Assembly: GCA_024695545.1 (NCBI GenBank)
Contig: JAILHZ010000060.1
Coordinates: 1 to 5,648, forward strand
Length of the DNA stretch: 5,648 nt
From: Clostridiales bacterium
GTDB taxonomy: Bacteria; Bacillota_A; Clostridia; Saccharofermentanales; Saccharofermentanaceae
Direction of reading: 5' to 3'
The translations under genes and the position numbers were made by a program. Under the pieces are notes generated by a model, which did not search any database, was not told the origin of the DNA, and was given only the letters and a program-made list of their open reading frames with translations. Shown in pieces: positions 1-4,949 of this stretch; positions within the stretch are counted from its first letter, which is position 1; each line of letters begins with the position of its first letter.

Positions 1-650
1 TCCGCATCCTCGTAGAGGGCGAGTGCTTTTTCCGCATATTCAAAAGGAACGGTCTCATCGGCATCGCCGTGGATGAGGAATACCTTGCCCTTATATCTTT
101 CGATCTCATCTTCGACATGGATAGTCTGCGCCACACGGACATAGTCCCCGGAGAGCACCACGCCCCAGTTTTCCAAAGTCTCCGGAATATGCTCCGGATC
201 GAAGTTCATGCCGAGAAGATTTCCTTCTCTGGCTCCGTCCGGGATCATCCAGGCAGGCGACATCGGAATGATCGCCTTAAAGTCATCCGGGAACATGCCG
301 CCGATCAGCATCGTCAGAAGACCGCCCTGAGAGTGTCCGCAGAAATAAAGATCCGTCACGAAGCCGAGAGTTTTTGCATAGTTTACGGCAGCGATCGCAT
401 TCGTCACCCACTTATAGAGCGTGTGATTCTTAAACTCTCCATCGCTTCCGCCGTGTCCGTACATCTCGACGCGGAGGACCGAAACGCCTGCTTCATTAAT
501 GGCTTTCTGCGCTCCGATGATATGGTCTTCTTCCATATGACCCGTAAAGCCGTGTACCAGAATACAAAGCGGGCTCTTCCCTGTCTCATTTACCCGGTCC
601 AGCTTCGCATGCAGCTTGATCCCGTCACAGTCGATATAGAATTCTTTCAT
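1..650 (-). CDS. Alpha/beta hydrolase, cinnamoyl/feruloyl esterase type (C-terminus outside window)
   Basis: The minus-strand frame is open from the ATG at 650 to the window edge, giving 216 complete codons. It shows an oxyanion-side HGF (residues 33-35), the block YGHGGSDGEF (64-73), the nucleophile elbow GHSQGG with Ser107, and HGDADETVP with the likely acid Asp198. The catalytic His, expected near residue 226, would lie beyond the window. The stretch GNLLGMNFDPEHIP and the spacing of Ser and Asp closely resemble the Lactobacillus cinnamoyl esterase LJ0536 and rumen Est1E group (comparison from memory). Those enzymes hydrolyse ester bonds of hydroxycinnamates, but substrate cannot be read from sequence and a general serine esterase is possible. 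No signal peptide is visible, so it is probably cytoplasmic. The start is supported by GGGAGG (659-664) about 8 nt upstream. It is transcribed divergently from the leader/acetyltransferase unit. Confidence 0.88.
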   Translation of the reverse strand, partial: MKEFYIDCDGIKLHAKLDRVNETGKSPLCILVHGFTGHMEEDHIIGAQKAINEAGVSVLRVEMYGHGGSDGEFKNHTLYKWVTNAIAAVNYAKTLGFVTDLYFCGHSQGGLLTMLIGGMFPDDFKAIIPMSPAWMIPDGAREGNLLGMNFDPEHIPETLENWGVVLSGDYVRVAQTIHVEDEIERYKGKVFLIHGDADETVPFEYAEKALALYEDA

Positions 651-659
651 GGGTCGTTC

Positions 660-713
660 CTCCCGGTCATCCTTGAGATATGCTATCTCTATTTTATTTT
701 TCAAGACCGGGAG
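660..713. promoter_or_regulatory. Inverted repeats around the esterase promoter and ribosome-binding site
   Basis: CTCCCGGTC (660-668) and GACCGGGAG (705-713) form a perfect 9-bp inverted repeat. The pairing can be extended by TTGA (673-676) with TCAA (701-704) across a 4-nt bulge. Nested within is GAGATA-TGC-TATCTC (675-689), a 6-bp dyad just downstream of the proposed -10. One arm of the long repeat overlaps the esterase Shine-Dalgarno site and the other lies in the -35/-10 spacer. The short dyad could be an operator. The long repeat could hide the ribosome-binding site only if transcription starts upstream of 713. Function is inferred from position alone. Confidence 0.4.
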
Positions 714-719
714 AAGCAA
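691..719 (-). promoter_or_regulatory. Likely promoter of the esterase gene
   Basis: Reading the minus strand, TTGCTT (719-714) is followed after exactly 17 bp by TAAAAT (696-691). The -10 matches the consensus at 5 of 6 positions and the -35 at its first three. Transcription would begin near 684, giving a short leader with the Shine-Dalgarno site at 664-659. Confidence 0.55.
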
Positions 720-796
720 ATATCCTGCTGTCGGAAAGTATCACTTTTCTGCGAACTTTTCCATGACCTCCGGAAGATTCCTGTCTCGCAATGCGG

Positions 797-825
797 TTGA
801 CACCATTTCTTTTCGGGAGTATCAT
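797..825 (+). promoter_or_regulatory. Strong sigma-A-type promoter for the Met-rich leader and acetyltransferase
   Basis: A perfect -35 TTGACA (797-802) is followed after 17 bp by TATCAT (820-825), a 5-of-6 match to the -10. The start would be near 832, leaving only about 22 nt before the leader ATG at 854. This compact arrangement of promoter, Shine-Dalgarno site and tiny ORF is typical of attenuator leaders. Confidence 0.8.
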
Positions 826-853
826 CAACTAAACTTCAAAGGAGGCTGTATTC

Positions 854-940
854 ATGCGTTTTACAATGATGCCCATGATGGATATGTACATGATGATGTG
901 TGACATAAAGTCATATGGCATTGAACGCGCGCAAAAATAA
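854..940 (+). CDS. Methionine-rich 28-aa leader peptide
   Basis: A 28-codon ORF starts at the ATG at 854 behind a textbook AAAGGAGG (838-845) with 8-nt spacing, and ends at TAA (938-940). Its first 16 residues are MRFTMMPMMDMYMMMC: nine of the first fifteen codons are ATG, eight of them clustered in codons 5-15 (866-898). It lies directly downstream of a strong promoter and is followed by an intrinsic terminator before the acetyltransferase gene. That order, promoter then short ORF then terminator then enzyme, is the arrangement of ribosome-mediated attenuators. The peptide probably acts in cis, through ribosome progress, rather than as a free product. I do not recognise it as a named leader family. 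A stable small Met-rich protein is the alternative. Confidence 0.72.
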   Translation: MRFTMMPMMDMYMMMCDIKSYGIERAQK

Positions 941-978
941 CAGTCATTTAAAACGTAAAGCGAAACATTCAAGGCCAT
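915..978 (+). promoter_or_regulatory. Candidate antiterminator pairing in the leader RNA
   Basis: ATGGCATTGAA (915-925), inside the 3' part of the leader ORF, is complementary to TTCAAGGCCAT (968-978) at 10 of 11 positions, with one A/G mismatch at 920/973. The second segment includes the 5' arm of the terminator stem (971-978), so the two structures exclude each other. A ribosome paused in the ATG cluster would cover RNA to about 912 and leave 915-925 free. A ribosome reaching the stop codon would mask it and let the terminator form. The pairing is seen in the sequence; its role is inferred. Confidence 0.55.
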
Positions 979-1007
979 TTATCCAGTGATAGATGGCCTT
1001 TTTGTTT
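971..1007 (+). terminator. Intrinsic (Rho-independent) terminator or attenuator
   Basis: A 13-bp stem pairs 971-983 with 988-1000 and contains a single G-T wobble at 979/992. The outer 8 bp are AAGGCCAT/ATGGCCTT, the loop is CAGT (984-987), and the U-tract TTTTT-G-TTT starts within the 3' arm. It lies between the leader ORF stop (940) and the acetyltransferase start (1028), so it can only serve as an attenuator for that gene or as the end of a monocistronic leader transcript. Confidence 0.9.
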
Positions 1008-1027
1008 CAGTTAAAAAGGAGGACACC

Positions 1028-1498
1028 ATGGTTATCAGAAGATTTAAGGAAGAACAGGCAAAAGAAGTATCGGATCTCATCAGAACGACGATCCGGATCT
1101 CAAATACGAAGGACTATCCTCTGGAACTCATGGAGCAGCTGATCGAGTCGGAAACACCGGAGCATGTGATCGAACGGGCAAGCTGGACACACTTCTATGT
1201 GGCGCAGGACGAAGGCCGTATCGTCGGCTGCGGCGCCATCGGTCCCTACTGGGGAAAGGAAGATGAGAGCAGTCTCTTTACGATTTTCGTGCTTCCCGAG
1301 TATCAGGGGAAAGGAGTCGGAAGATCGATCATCGAAACGCTTGAGACCGACATCTTTTTCCTTCGTGCCAGAAGAATCGAGACCCCTGCGTCGATCACCG
1401 GGGTACCCTTCTACCTCAAACAGGGATACCACTATAAGGACGGGATATCCACACCGGATGAAGAACACCTGATCCGACTGGAAAAGCACCGGTCCTGA
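1028..1498 (+). CDS. GNAT-family N-acetyltransferase
   Basis: This 156-aa protein uses acetyl-CoA to acetylate an amine on an unidentified substrate. The N-terminus MVIRRFKEEQAKEV is a typical GNAT first strand and helix. A central VAQDEGRIVGCGAIGPYW (58-75) precedes motif A, FTIFVLPEYQGKGVG (84-98), whose QGKGVG loop binds the acetyl-CoA pyrophosphate. The C-terminal PFYLKQGYHY matches the FY..xGY motif B region. The ATG at 1028 is chosen because AAAGGAGG (1015-1022) lies 5 nt upstream. An in-frame GTG at 986 falls inside the terminator stem and is not credible. Expression probably depends on read-through of the 971-1007 terminator. The substrate could be a small molecule, antibiotic or peptide; the sequence does not decide. 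No clear terminator follows it. Confidence 0.9.
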   Translation: MVIRRFKEEQAKEVSDLIRTTIRISNTKDYPLELMEQLIESETPEHVIERASWTHFYVAQDEGRIVGCGAIGPYWGKEDESSLFTIFVLPEYQGKGVGRSIIETLETDIFFLRARRIETPASITGVPFYLKQGYHYKDGISTPDEEHLIRLEKHRS

Positions 1499-1536
1499 GA
1501 TTATACCAGCGGGTTCTCGGATCCATCTTCTCAAGG

Positions 1537-1545
1537 TGCTATACT
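1537..1545 (+). promoter_or_regulatory. Extended -10 promoter for the transporter leader
   Basis: TGCTATACT combines an upstream TG with a 5-of-6 match to TATAAT. No good -35 lies at the usual distance, which is tolerated by extended -10 promoters. Transcription would start near 1552, giving a leader of about 150 nt before the transporter ATG. Confidence 0.55.
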
Positions 1546-1557
1546 GAAAATAGATTA

Positions 1558-1593
1558 GTACGTATGAATACAGGGAGGTATTCAAAATGGTAC
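1558..1593 (+). promoter_or_regulatory. Leader hairpin presenting a Shine-Dalgarno site in its loop
   Basis: TGAATAC (1565-1571) and GTATTCA (1578-1584) make a perfect 7-bp stem whose 6-nt loop is AGGGAG (1572-1577), the ribosome-binding site for the 12-codon ORF at 1587. GTAC at 1558-1561 and GTAC at 1590-1593 can extend it across an internal loop. A ribosome-binding site shown in a loop next to a short leader ORF suggests a translation-linked RNA switch. Confidence 0.5.
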
Positions 1594-1677
1594 GTTGCGA
1601 AGCAGACGCTCCATGCAGAGCTTGAGGAACTGTATGGAGGATAATTAGTCCTCAGGCTTTGCTCTTTCAATGAATAC
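1565..1677 (+). repeat. Direct repeat TGAATAC bracketing the transporter leader
   Basis: TGAATAC occurs at 1565-1571 and again at 1671-1677, where six of its bases fall in the loop of the hairpin that hides the transporter's ribosome-binding site. Both copies are complementary to GTATTCA (1578-1584), so that segment could pair locally or with the distal loop (kissing or alternative pairing). Only the sequence match is certain. Confidence 0.5.
1587..1625 (+). CDS. Putative 12-aa leader peptide of the transporter gene
   Basis: The ORF encodes MVRCEADAPCRA and ends at TGA (1623-1625). It is preceded by AGGGAGG with an 8-nt spacer, a far better site than that of many real genes. It lies between the extended -10 promoter and the hairpin covering the transporter's ribosome-binding site, as leader peptides of inducible resistance genes do. 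Its tail can pair downstream: TGAGGA (1623-1628) with TCCTCA (1649-1654), and AGAGC (1617-1621) with GCTCT (1661-1665); the latter competes with the hiding hairpin. The peptide matches no leader I recognise. A 26-codon ORF in another frame (1564-1644) overlaps it but lacks a Shine-Dalgarno site. Confidence 0.5.
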   Translation: MVRCEADAPCRA

Positions 1678-1697
1678 TGATTGAAATTGGAGCAAAG
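1657..1697 (+). promoter_or_regulatory. Hairpin sequestering the transporter's Shine-Dalgarno site
   Basis: CTTTGCTC (1657-1664) pairs perfectly with GAGCAAAG (1690-1697), and TTTCAAT (1665-1671) with ATTGAAA (1680-1686). The only flaw is a 3-nt bulge (1687-1689), and the loop is GAATACTG. The 3' arm contains most of GGAG (1689-1692), the transporter's ribosome-binding site, which lies 8 nt before the ATG at 1701. No U-tract follows, so it is not a terminator. The arrangement fits translational attenuation, where the closed hairpin represses initiation until the upstream leader refolds. Confidence 0.7.
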
Positions 1698-1700
1698 AAA

Positions 1701-2990
1701 ATGAATAAGAAAAATGAATTGCGGGATTTCTATATACTCTGGTCCACCCAGAGTCTGTCACAGCTGGGAAGTGCCATAACGGCGTTTGCCCTGACGCTGT
1801 GGCTCTATGACGAAACGGGATCCTCGCTCGGTACTGCCGCACTCCGGATATGTACCTACGCACCCTATGTGCTGATGAGCATCTTCGCAGGTGCACTCTC
1901 AGATAAATTCGATAAGAAAAAGACCATGCTGGTCTGCGATCTTCTGGCCGCGCTCACCACGGTCGGTGTTTTTATACTCTATAAGACGGATACACTGTGC
2001 ATCTGGCATCTTTATGCGATCAACGCTATCTCGGGTCTGATGAATACCGTTCAGCAGCCTGCTTCGGAAGTTGCGGACACGATGCTGATCCCGAAGAAGT
2101 ATTACCAGAAAGCCAGCGGGCTCCAGTCTCTTTCGAGGTCACTGATCACGATCGGAAACCCGCTCATCGCAACTGCCATCTACGGACTCGCAGGACTCGA
2201 CGCGGCCATCGCCGTGGACCTTGTGACATTCGCGATTGCCTTTGTCGCGCTCGCACTTTTCATCCGTATTCCGGATATACCTGACAAGGAAGATACGGAA
2301 GGAAGTGTTCTGAAGCTTGCCAGAGAAGGTCTTTCCTTCCTGAAAAGAACACCTCTGATCCTTTACGTGATCCTCTTCATGGCAGGCGTCAACTTCATAG
2401 CATCTGCATTTGATGCGGCGATCTACGGACTGATCCTTCCGAATCCGAGAGGCGGAAAGTATGTGCTGAGTATCGTCACTTCCTTCTCGGGAATCGCAAT
2501 GATCGTCGGAAGTCTGCTTGCGGCAAACATGAGAAAACCGAAAGACCGGGTAAGAGTGATCTACCTGTCGATGTTCTTTTCTCTTTCCACCGAGAACTTC
2601 CTTCTCGCATTCTCGAGAAGTCCGGTCGTCTGGTGCTTCGCACAGTTTATCGGATGGGTATTCGTACCGGTCATGGCGGCCAACCAGAACGTGATCATGA
2701 AGAACACGATTCCGCCAAAACTTCAGGGACGTGTATATGCCTGCAGAAACACCTTGCAGTTCTTCACCATTCCGATCGGACTTCTCTTCGGCGGATTCAT
2801 GGTCGATGAAGTCTGCGAGCCGCTGATGAAAAACAGCAGCCGCACGATGCAGTCGCTTTTCGGAACGGGAAAAGGATCCGGCGCTGCGCTCGTGATGTTC
2901 ATCTTAGGCGTCATGGGAACGGTCATGTGCCTCGTTTTCGGACACAAACTGAAACAGTATCACTACGCTGATGAAGAATCAGCGAAATGA
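1701..2990 (+). CDS. MFS transporter, Mef/MFS_3-like drug efflux type
   Basis: The 429-aa product is a cytoplasmic-membrane protein with about twelve hydrophobic segments, roughly at 12-34, 45-67, 76-94, 100-118, 140-163, 168-190, 218-240, 253-275, 284-303, 307-327, 346-368 and 393-415. The MFS motif A follows the second segment as GALSDKFDKKKTM (64-76). Other family marks are the N-terminal FYILWSTQSLSQLGSAI, QQPASEVADTMLIP (118-131) and PPKLQGRVYACRNTLQF (338-354). Length and layout match proton-driven efflux pumps of the macrolide-efflux Mef group (comparison from memory). The substrate is inferred only as a drug or other small molecule. Start: ATG with GGAG 8 nt upstream, held in the 1657-1697 hairpin. 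The regulated leader supports a role in inducible resistance. It converges with the minus-strand cluster. Confidence 0.88.
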   Translation: MNKKNELRDFYILWSTQSLSQLGSAITAFALTLWLYDETGSSLGTAALRICTYAPYVLMSIFAGALSDKFDKKKTMLVCDLLAALTTVGVFILYKTDTLCIWHLYAINAISGLMNTVQQPASEVADTMLIPKKYYQKASGLQSLSRSLITIGNPLIATAIYGLAGLDAAIAVDLVTFAIAFVALALFIRIPDIPDKEDTEGSVLKLAREGLSFLKRTPLILYVILFMAGVNFIASAFDAAIYGLILPNPRGGKYVLSIVTSFSGIAMIVGSLLAANMRKPKDRVRVIYLSMFFSLSTENFLLAFSRSPVVWCFAQFIGWVFVPVMAANQNVIMKNTIPPKLQGRVYACRNTLQFFTIPIGLLFGGFMVDEVCEPLMKNSSRTMQSLFGTGKGSGAALVMFILGVMGTVMCLVFGHKLKQYHYADEESAK

Positions 2991-3016
2991 TACTGCTTAT
3001 GTCAAGAGATAAATGT

Positions 3017-3047
3017 TCTGGGAAGCCTTCTGATCAGGCTTTCCAGA
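3017..3047. terminator. Hairpin at the convergent junction, possible bidirectional terminator
   Basis: TCTGGGAAGCCT (3017-3028) pairs with AGGCTTTCCAGA (3036-3047) over 12 bp with one G-T wobble and a 7-nt loop. It lies 26 bp after the transporter stop and overlaps the last codons and stop of the minus-strand acetyltransferase. Neither side has a clean U-tract (the minus side reads ACATTTATC), so termination would be weak or factor-assisted. Confidence 0.45.
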
Positions 3048-3549
3048 CGCTCTTGGCGATCTCGTAAACGCCTTCGTGATAGGAATCCATTCCCGTAAAG
3101 AAGATTTCAAATCCGCACTTCTTAAGGACTCTTCCGGAGGCTTTATTTTCCAGAAGGCGGATGCCGTATACTTCAGTGACGCCGGCACGCTCCGCCATCA
3201 CCGGAAGGAAAGCGGACACGGCTTCTGTCGCATAGCCATTCCCGGTATAGGGTTTCGCCACGTGATATCCGATCTCCCACTTGCCTTCATCGATCGGGAC
3301 AAACTGGACATAACCGATGTTCTTCCCTTCGTCTTTCGTGATCAGGGCATAGACCTGCGGGCCTTCCATGTTGCCGTACTGGGACATCAGGAACTCGATC
3401 GTTTCCTGTGCGTCTTCAAGTGTCTCGAAGACCTCGTCCGGAACGAATCTTCTCGTATCTTCGTCCAGGGAATTCTTATGGACATCCATAGCCATGTCCA
3501 TCGTCATTTCTTTTACTTTTAATCTATCTGTTTCAAATAAAATACTCAT
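3034..3549 (-). CDS. RimJ/RimL-type GNAT acetyltransferase
   Basis: This 171-aa protein has the Acetyltransf_3 (RimJ/RimL) layout: FETDRLKVKEMTMDMA at the N-terminus, then WEIGYHVAKPYTGNGYATEA (91-110) with the acetyl-CoA-binding TGNGYA loop, and ENKASGRVLKKCGFE (134-148), the usual N..S..v..k.GF motif. The family acetylates protein N-termini or small molecules; the target here is unknown. I take the ATG at 3549 because AAAGGA (3561-3556) sits 6 nt before it; an in-frame ATG at 3564 has no ribosome-binding site. It follows the deacetylase gene after 47 bp in the same direction and is probably last in the operon. The hairpin at 3017-3047 overlaps its stop codon. Confidence 0.9.
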   Translation of the reverse strand: MSILFETDRLKVKEMTMDMAMDVHKNSLDEDTRRFVPDEVFETLEDAQETIEFLMSQYGNMEGPQVYALITKDEGKNIGYVQFVPIDEGKWEIGYHVAKPYTGNGYATEAVSAFLPVMAERAGVTEVYGIRLLENKASGRVLKKCGFEIFFTGMDSYHEGVYEIAKSVWKA

Positions 3550-3596
3550 GTTGTTTCCTTTCATTTCTGTCGTCGTTTCGCTGTCTGTTTTTCTTC

Positions 3597-4301
3597 TTAC
3601 AGCTTGATGAACTCCGGTTCGTCAAAGACGAATCCGTTATCGAGAAGCAGGTCGAGGAGGGTCCTGTAATACTCCGGCACCAGTTCTTCCGTTTCATCAT
3701 GGGCATGAAGAATGAGCAGGTGGCTGCCGTCCTCATCGGTGAGGAGAGATTTACCCAGTTCCGGATTCACCTCTCTCGTTCTTGCCAGAATATCGTCAAA
3801 CGTAACACCTGAATCCGGGCGGATCTGCCATTCGGCAAAATCAAAAGTCCAGAAGGTGTCAACGTCTTTATCGAGTCCCATCTCTTTCCAGATCGCATAC
3901 GGGATCTGGGTATCTTTGACTTTATCGAAGCCGTTCTTTCTGAAATACTCCTGCAGCGCGTCCTTATTCTCCCCGCCTTTATCGCCATACGGGAATCGGA
4001 ACGGACGGTACTTTCTTTCCACGCCGGCATCCTGATAGAGCTTATCGAGGATCTTTTCATTCTTCTCGATCTCTTCGATCGCTTCTTCCATCGAAAGCTT
4101 CGAAAAGAACGGATGGGAGTAGCTGTGGTTGCCGACGATGATGCCGTTTTTTAAGGCATAGAGAGCATTATCGTAATACTCCTCCACTCTCTGTCCCCAG
4201 GCGAACATGATCGTCGGGATCTTCTTTTCGACCAGATAATCCACGATTGCGGGTGTATTCTTCGAAGCGATATCGTCTATCGTCATGACTGCATGTTTCA
4301 T
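3597..4301 (-). CDS. Polysaccharide deacetylase (NodB/CE4 fold), no signal peptide
   Basis: The 234-aa protein carries the NodB motifs in order: MTIDD (6-10; catalytic base and metal Asp at 9-10, with Ile where Phe is usual), the metal-binding pair GNHSYSHP (57-64; His59, His63), RFPYG (102-106), the WTFDFAEW region (151-158) and LLILHAHD (195-202; catalytic His near 199). CE4 enzymes remove N- or O-acetyl groups from glycans such as peptidoglycan or chitin oligomers in a metal-dependent way. There is no signal peptide or membrane anchor, so it is probably cytoplasmic, acting on a soluble substrate. Start: ATG at 4301 with AAGGAA (4316-4311) about 9 nt upstream. It lies 26 bp after the preceding acetyltransferase, pointing to co-transcription. 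Its exact substrate is unknown. Confidence 0.88.
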   Translation of the reverse strand: MKHAVMTIDDIASKNTPAIVDYLVEKKIPTIMFAWGQRVEEYYDNALYALKNGIIVGNHSYSHPFFSKLSMEEAIEEIEKNEKILDKLYQDAGVERKYRPFRFPYGDKGGENKDALQEYFRKNGFDKVKDTQIPYAIWKEMGLDKDVDTFWTFDFAEWQIRPDSGVTFDDILARTREVNPELGKSLLTDEDGSHLLILHAHDETEELVPEYYRTLLDLLLDNGFVFDEPEFIKL

Positions 4302-4327
4302 CGTTTATACTTCCTTTCCCATTGCTC

Positions 4328-4876
4328 TTATCGCTCTGTCCGCAGTATAGAATACCAAGAAGCATCACAGATGCCGGTATTGTTCTTATCCGATGCGCGG
4401 AGCGTGCCCTCGAACTTCATACCGCAGTGTGTCATAACCATGCCGGAGTGCGGGTTTCTCGGGTCGTGATAGCTTCGGATCGAGTTTGCTTCTACGGTGT
4501 CAAAGAAGAAATCCATAACCGTCTGGAGCGCCTCCGACATGATGCCCCGATGCCACCATTTTCTCCCGAGGCAGTACCCGACGGTGATCGATTCGGTATC
4601 GTTATTTACGAGGCCGTGGATCGTCCCGATAGGCTCATCGCCAAGTTCTTTAAGTGTAATGGCCCAGTGATAGTAATCGTCCTTCTCGTAGAGCGGAATC
4701 CAGGTGGAGAGCACATATTTACTTACGTCAACACTCTGATGTGTCGGCCAGGTCAGAAACTTCGTGACCTCCGGATCCGACGCCCAGTTTGAAAACATCG
4801 CTTCCGCATCTGATTCCTCGAGTCTTCGAAGAATCAGTCTATCCGACTCCAGTTTCTTCGTTCCGCAGTGTTTCAT
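4328..4876 (-). CDS. RimJ/RimL-type GNAT acetyltransferase
   Basis: This 182-aa protein starts MKHCGTKKLESDRLILRR, the hallmark of Acetyltransf_3 proteins. The acetyl-CoA-binding region is VGYCLGRKWWHRGIMSEALQ (99-118), followed by DPRNPHSGMVMTHCGMKFEG (138-157), the N..S..vm.k.GM motif, and the C-terminal DASWYSILRTE typical of the family. The start at 4876 is chosen because AAGGAG (4890-4885) precedes it by 8 nt. The frame is open upstream to 4999, which would overlap the S51 gene and lacks a comparable site. It is about 36 bp short of touching nothing odd: 73 bp separate it from the S51 gene and 26 bp from the deacetylase. Substrate unknown; protein N-termini and small amines are family precedents. 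Confidence 0.9.
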   Translation of the reverse strand: MKHCGTKKLESDRLILRRLEESDAEAMFSNWASDPEVTKFLTWPTHQSVDVSKYVLSTWIPLYEKDDYYHWAITLKELGDEPIGTIHGLVNNDTESITVGYCLGRKWWHRGIMSEALQTVMDFFFDTVEANSIRSYHDPRNPHSGMVMTHCGMKFEGTLRASDKNNTGICDASWYSILRTER

Positions 4877-4949
4877 GTCAAATACTCCTTTTTTCATCCT
4901 CATCTTCCCGGTTGATTCATCCGTCAATGTGCGTTTTCCGTTCCACGCT

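Noticed and set aside
734..748. GAAAGT-ATC-ACTTTT imperfect dyad between the divergent promoters
   Set aside because: The arms are short and imperfect, and the site does not sit at a telling distance from either promoter; not supported as an operator.
69..800. Long plus-strand open frame (243 codons) opposite the esterase
   Set aside because: It is antisense to a clearly conserved esterase frame, has no recognisable motif or ribosome-binding site, and its composition is what an antisense shadow gives.
854..940. Met-rich small ORF as a copper-binding peptide
   Set aside because: Met clusters can bind Cu(I), but no metal transporter, chaperone or metal regulator is nearby, and the terminator/antiterminator layout favours a leader role.
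986..1027. GTG start for the acetyltransferase at 986
   Set aside because: It lies inside the terminator loop and stem and has no Shine-Dalgarno site, while the ATG at 1028 has AAAGGAGG at 5 nt.
1499..1536. Terminator after the first acetyltransferase
   Set aside because: Only a poor CTGAGA/TTCTCGG match is present, with no stable stem and no U-tract.
4322..4792. Plus-strand open frame of 156 codons opposite the 4328-4876 acetyltransferase
   Set aside because: The minus-strand protein has the full RimJ/RimL motif set; the plus frame has none and no plausible ribosome-binding site.
4877..4949. Internal promoter before the 4876 acetyltransferase (TTGACG on the minus strand)
   Set aside because: No acceptable -10 lies 16-18 bp downstream, so read-through from the S51 gene is the simpler reading.
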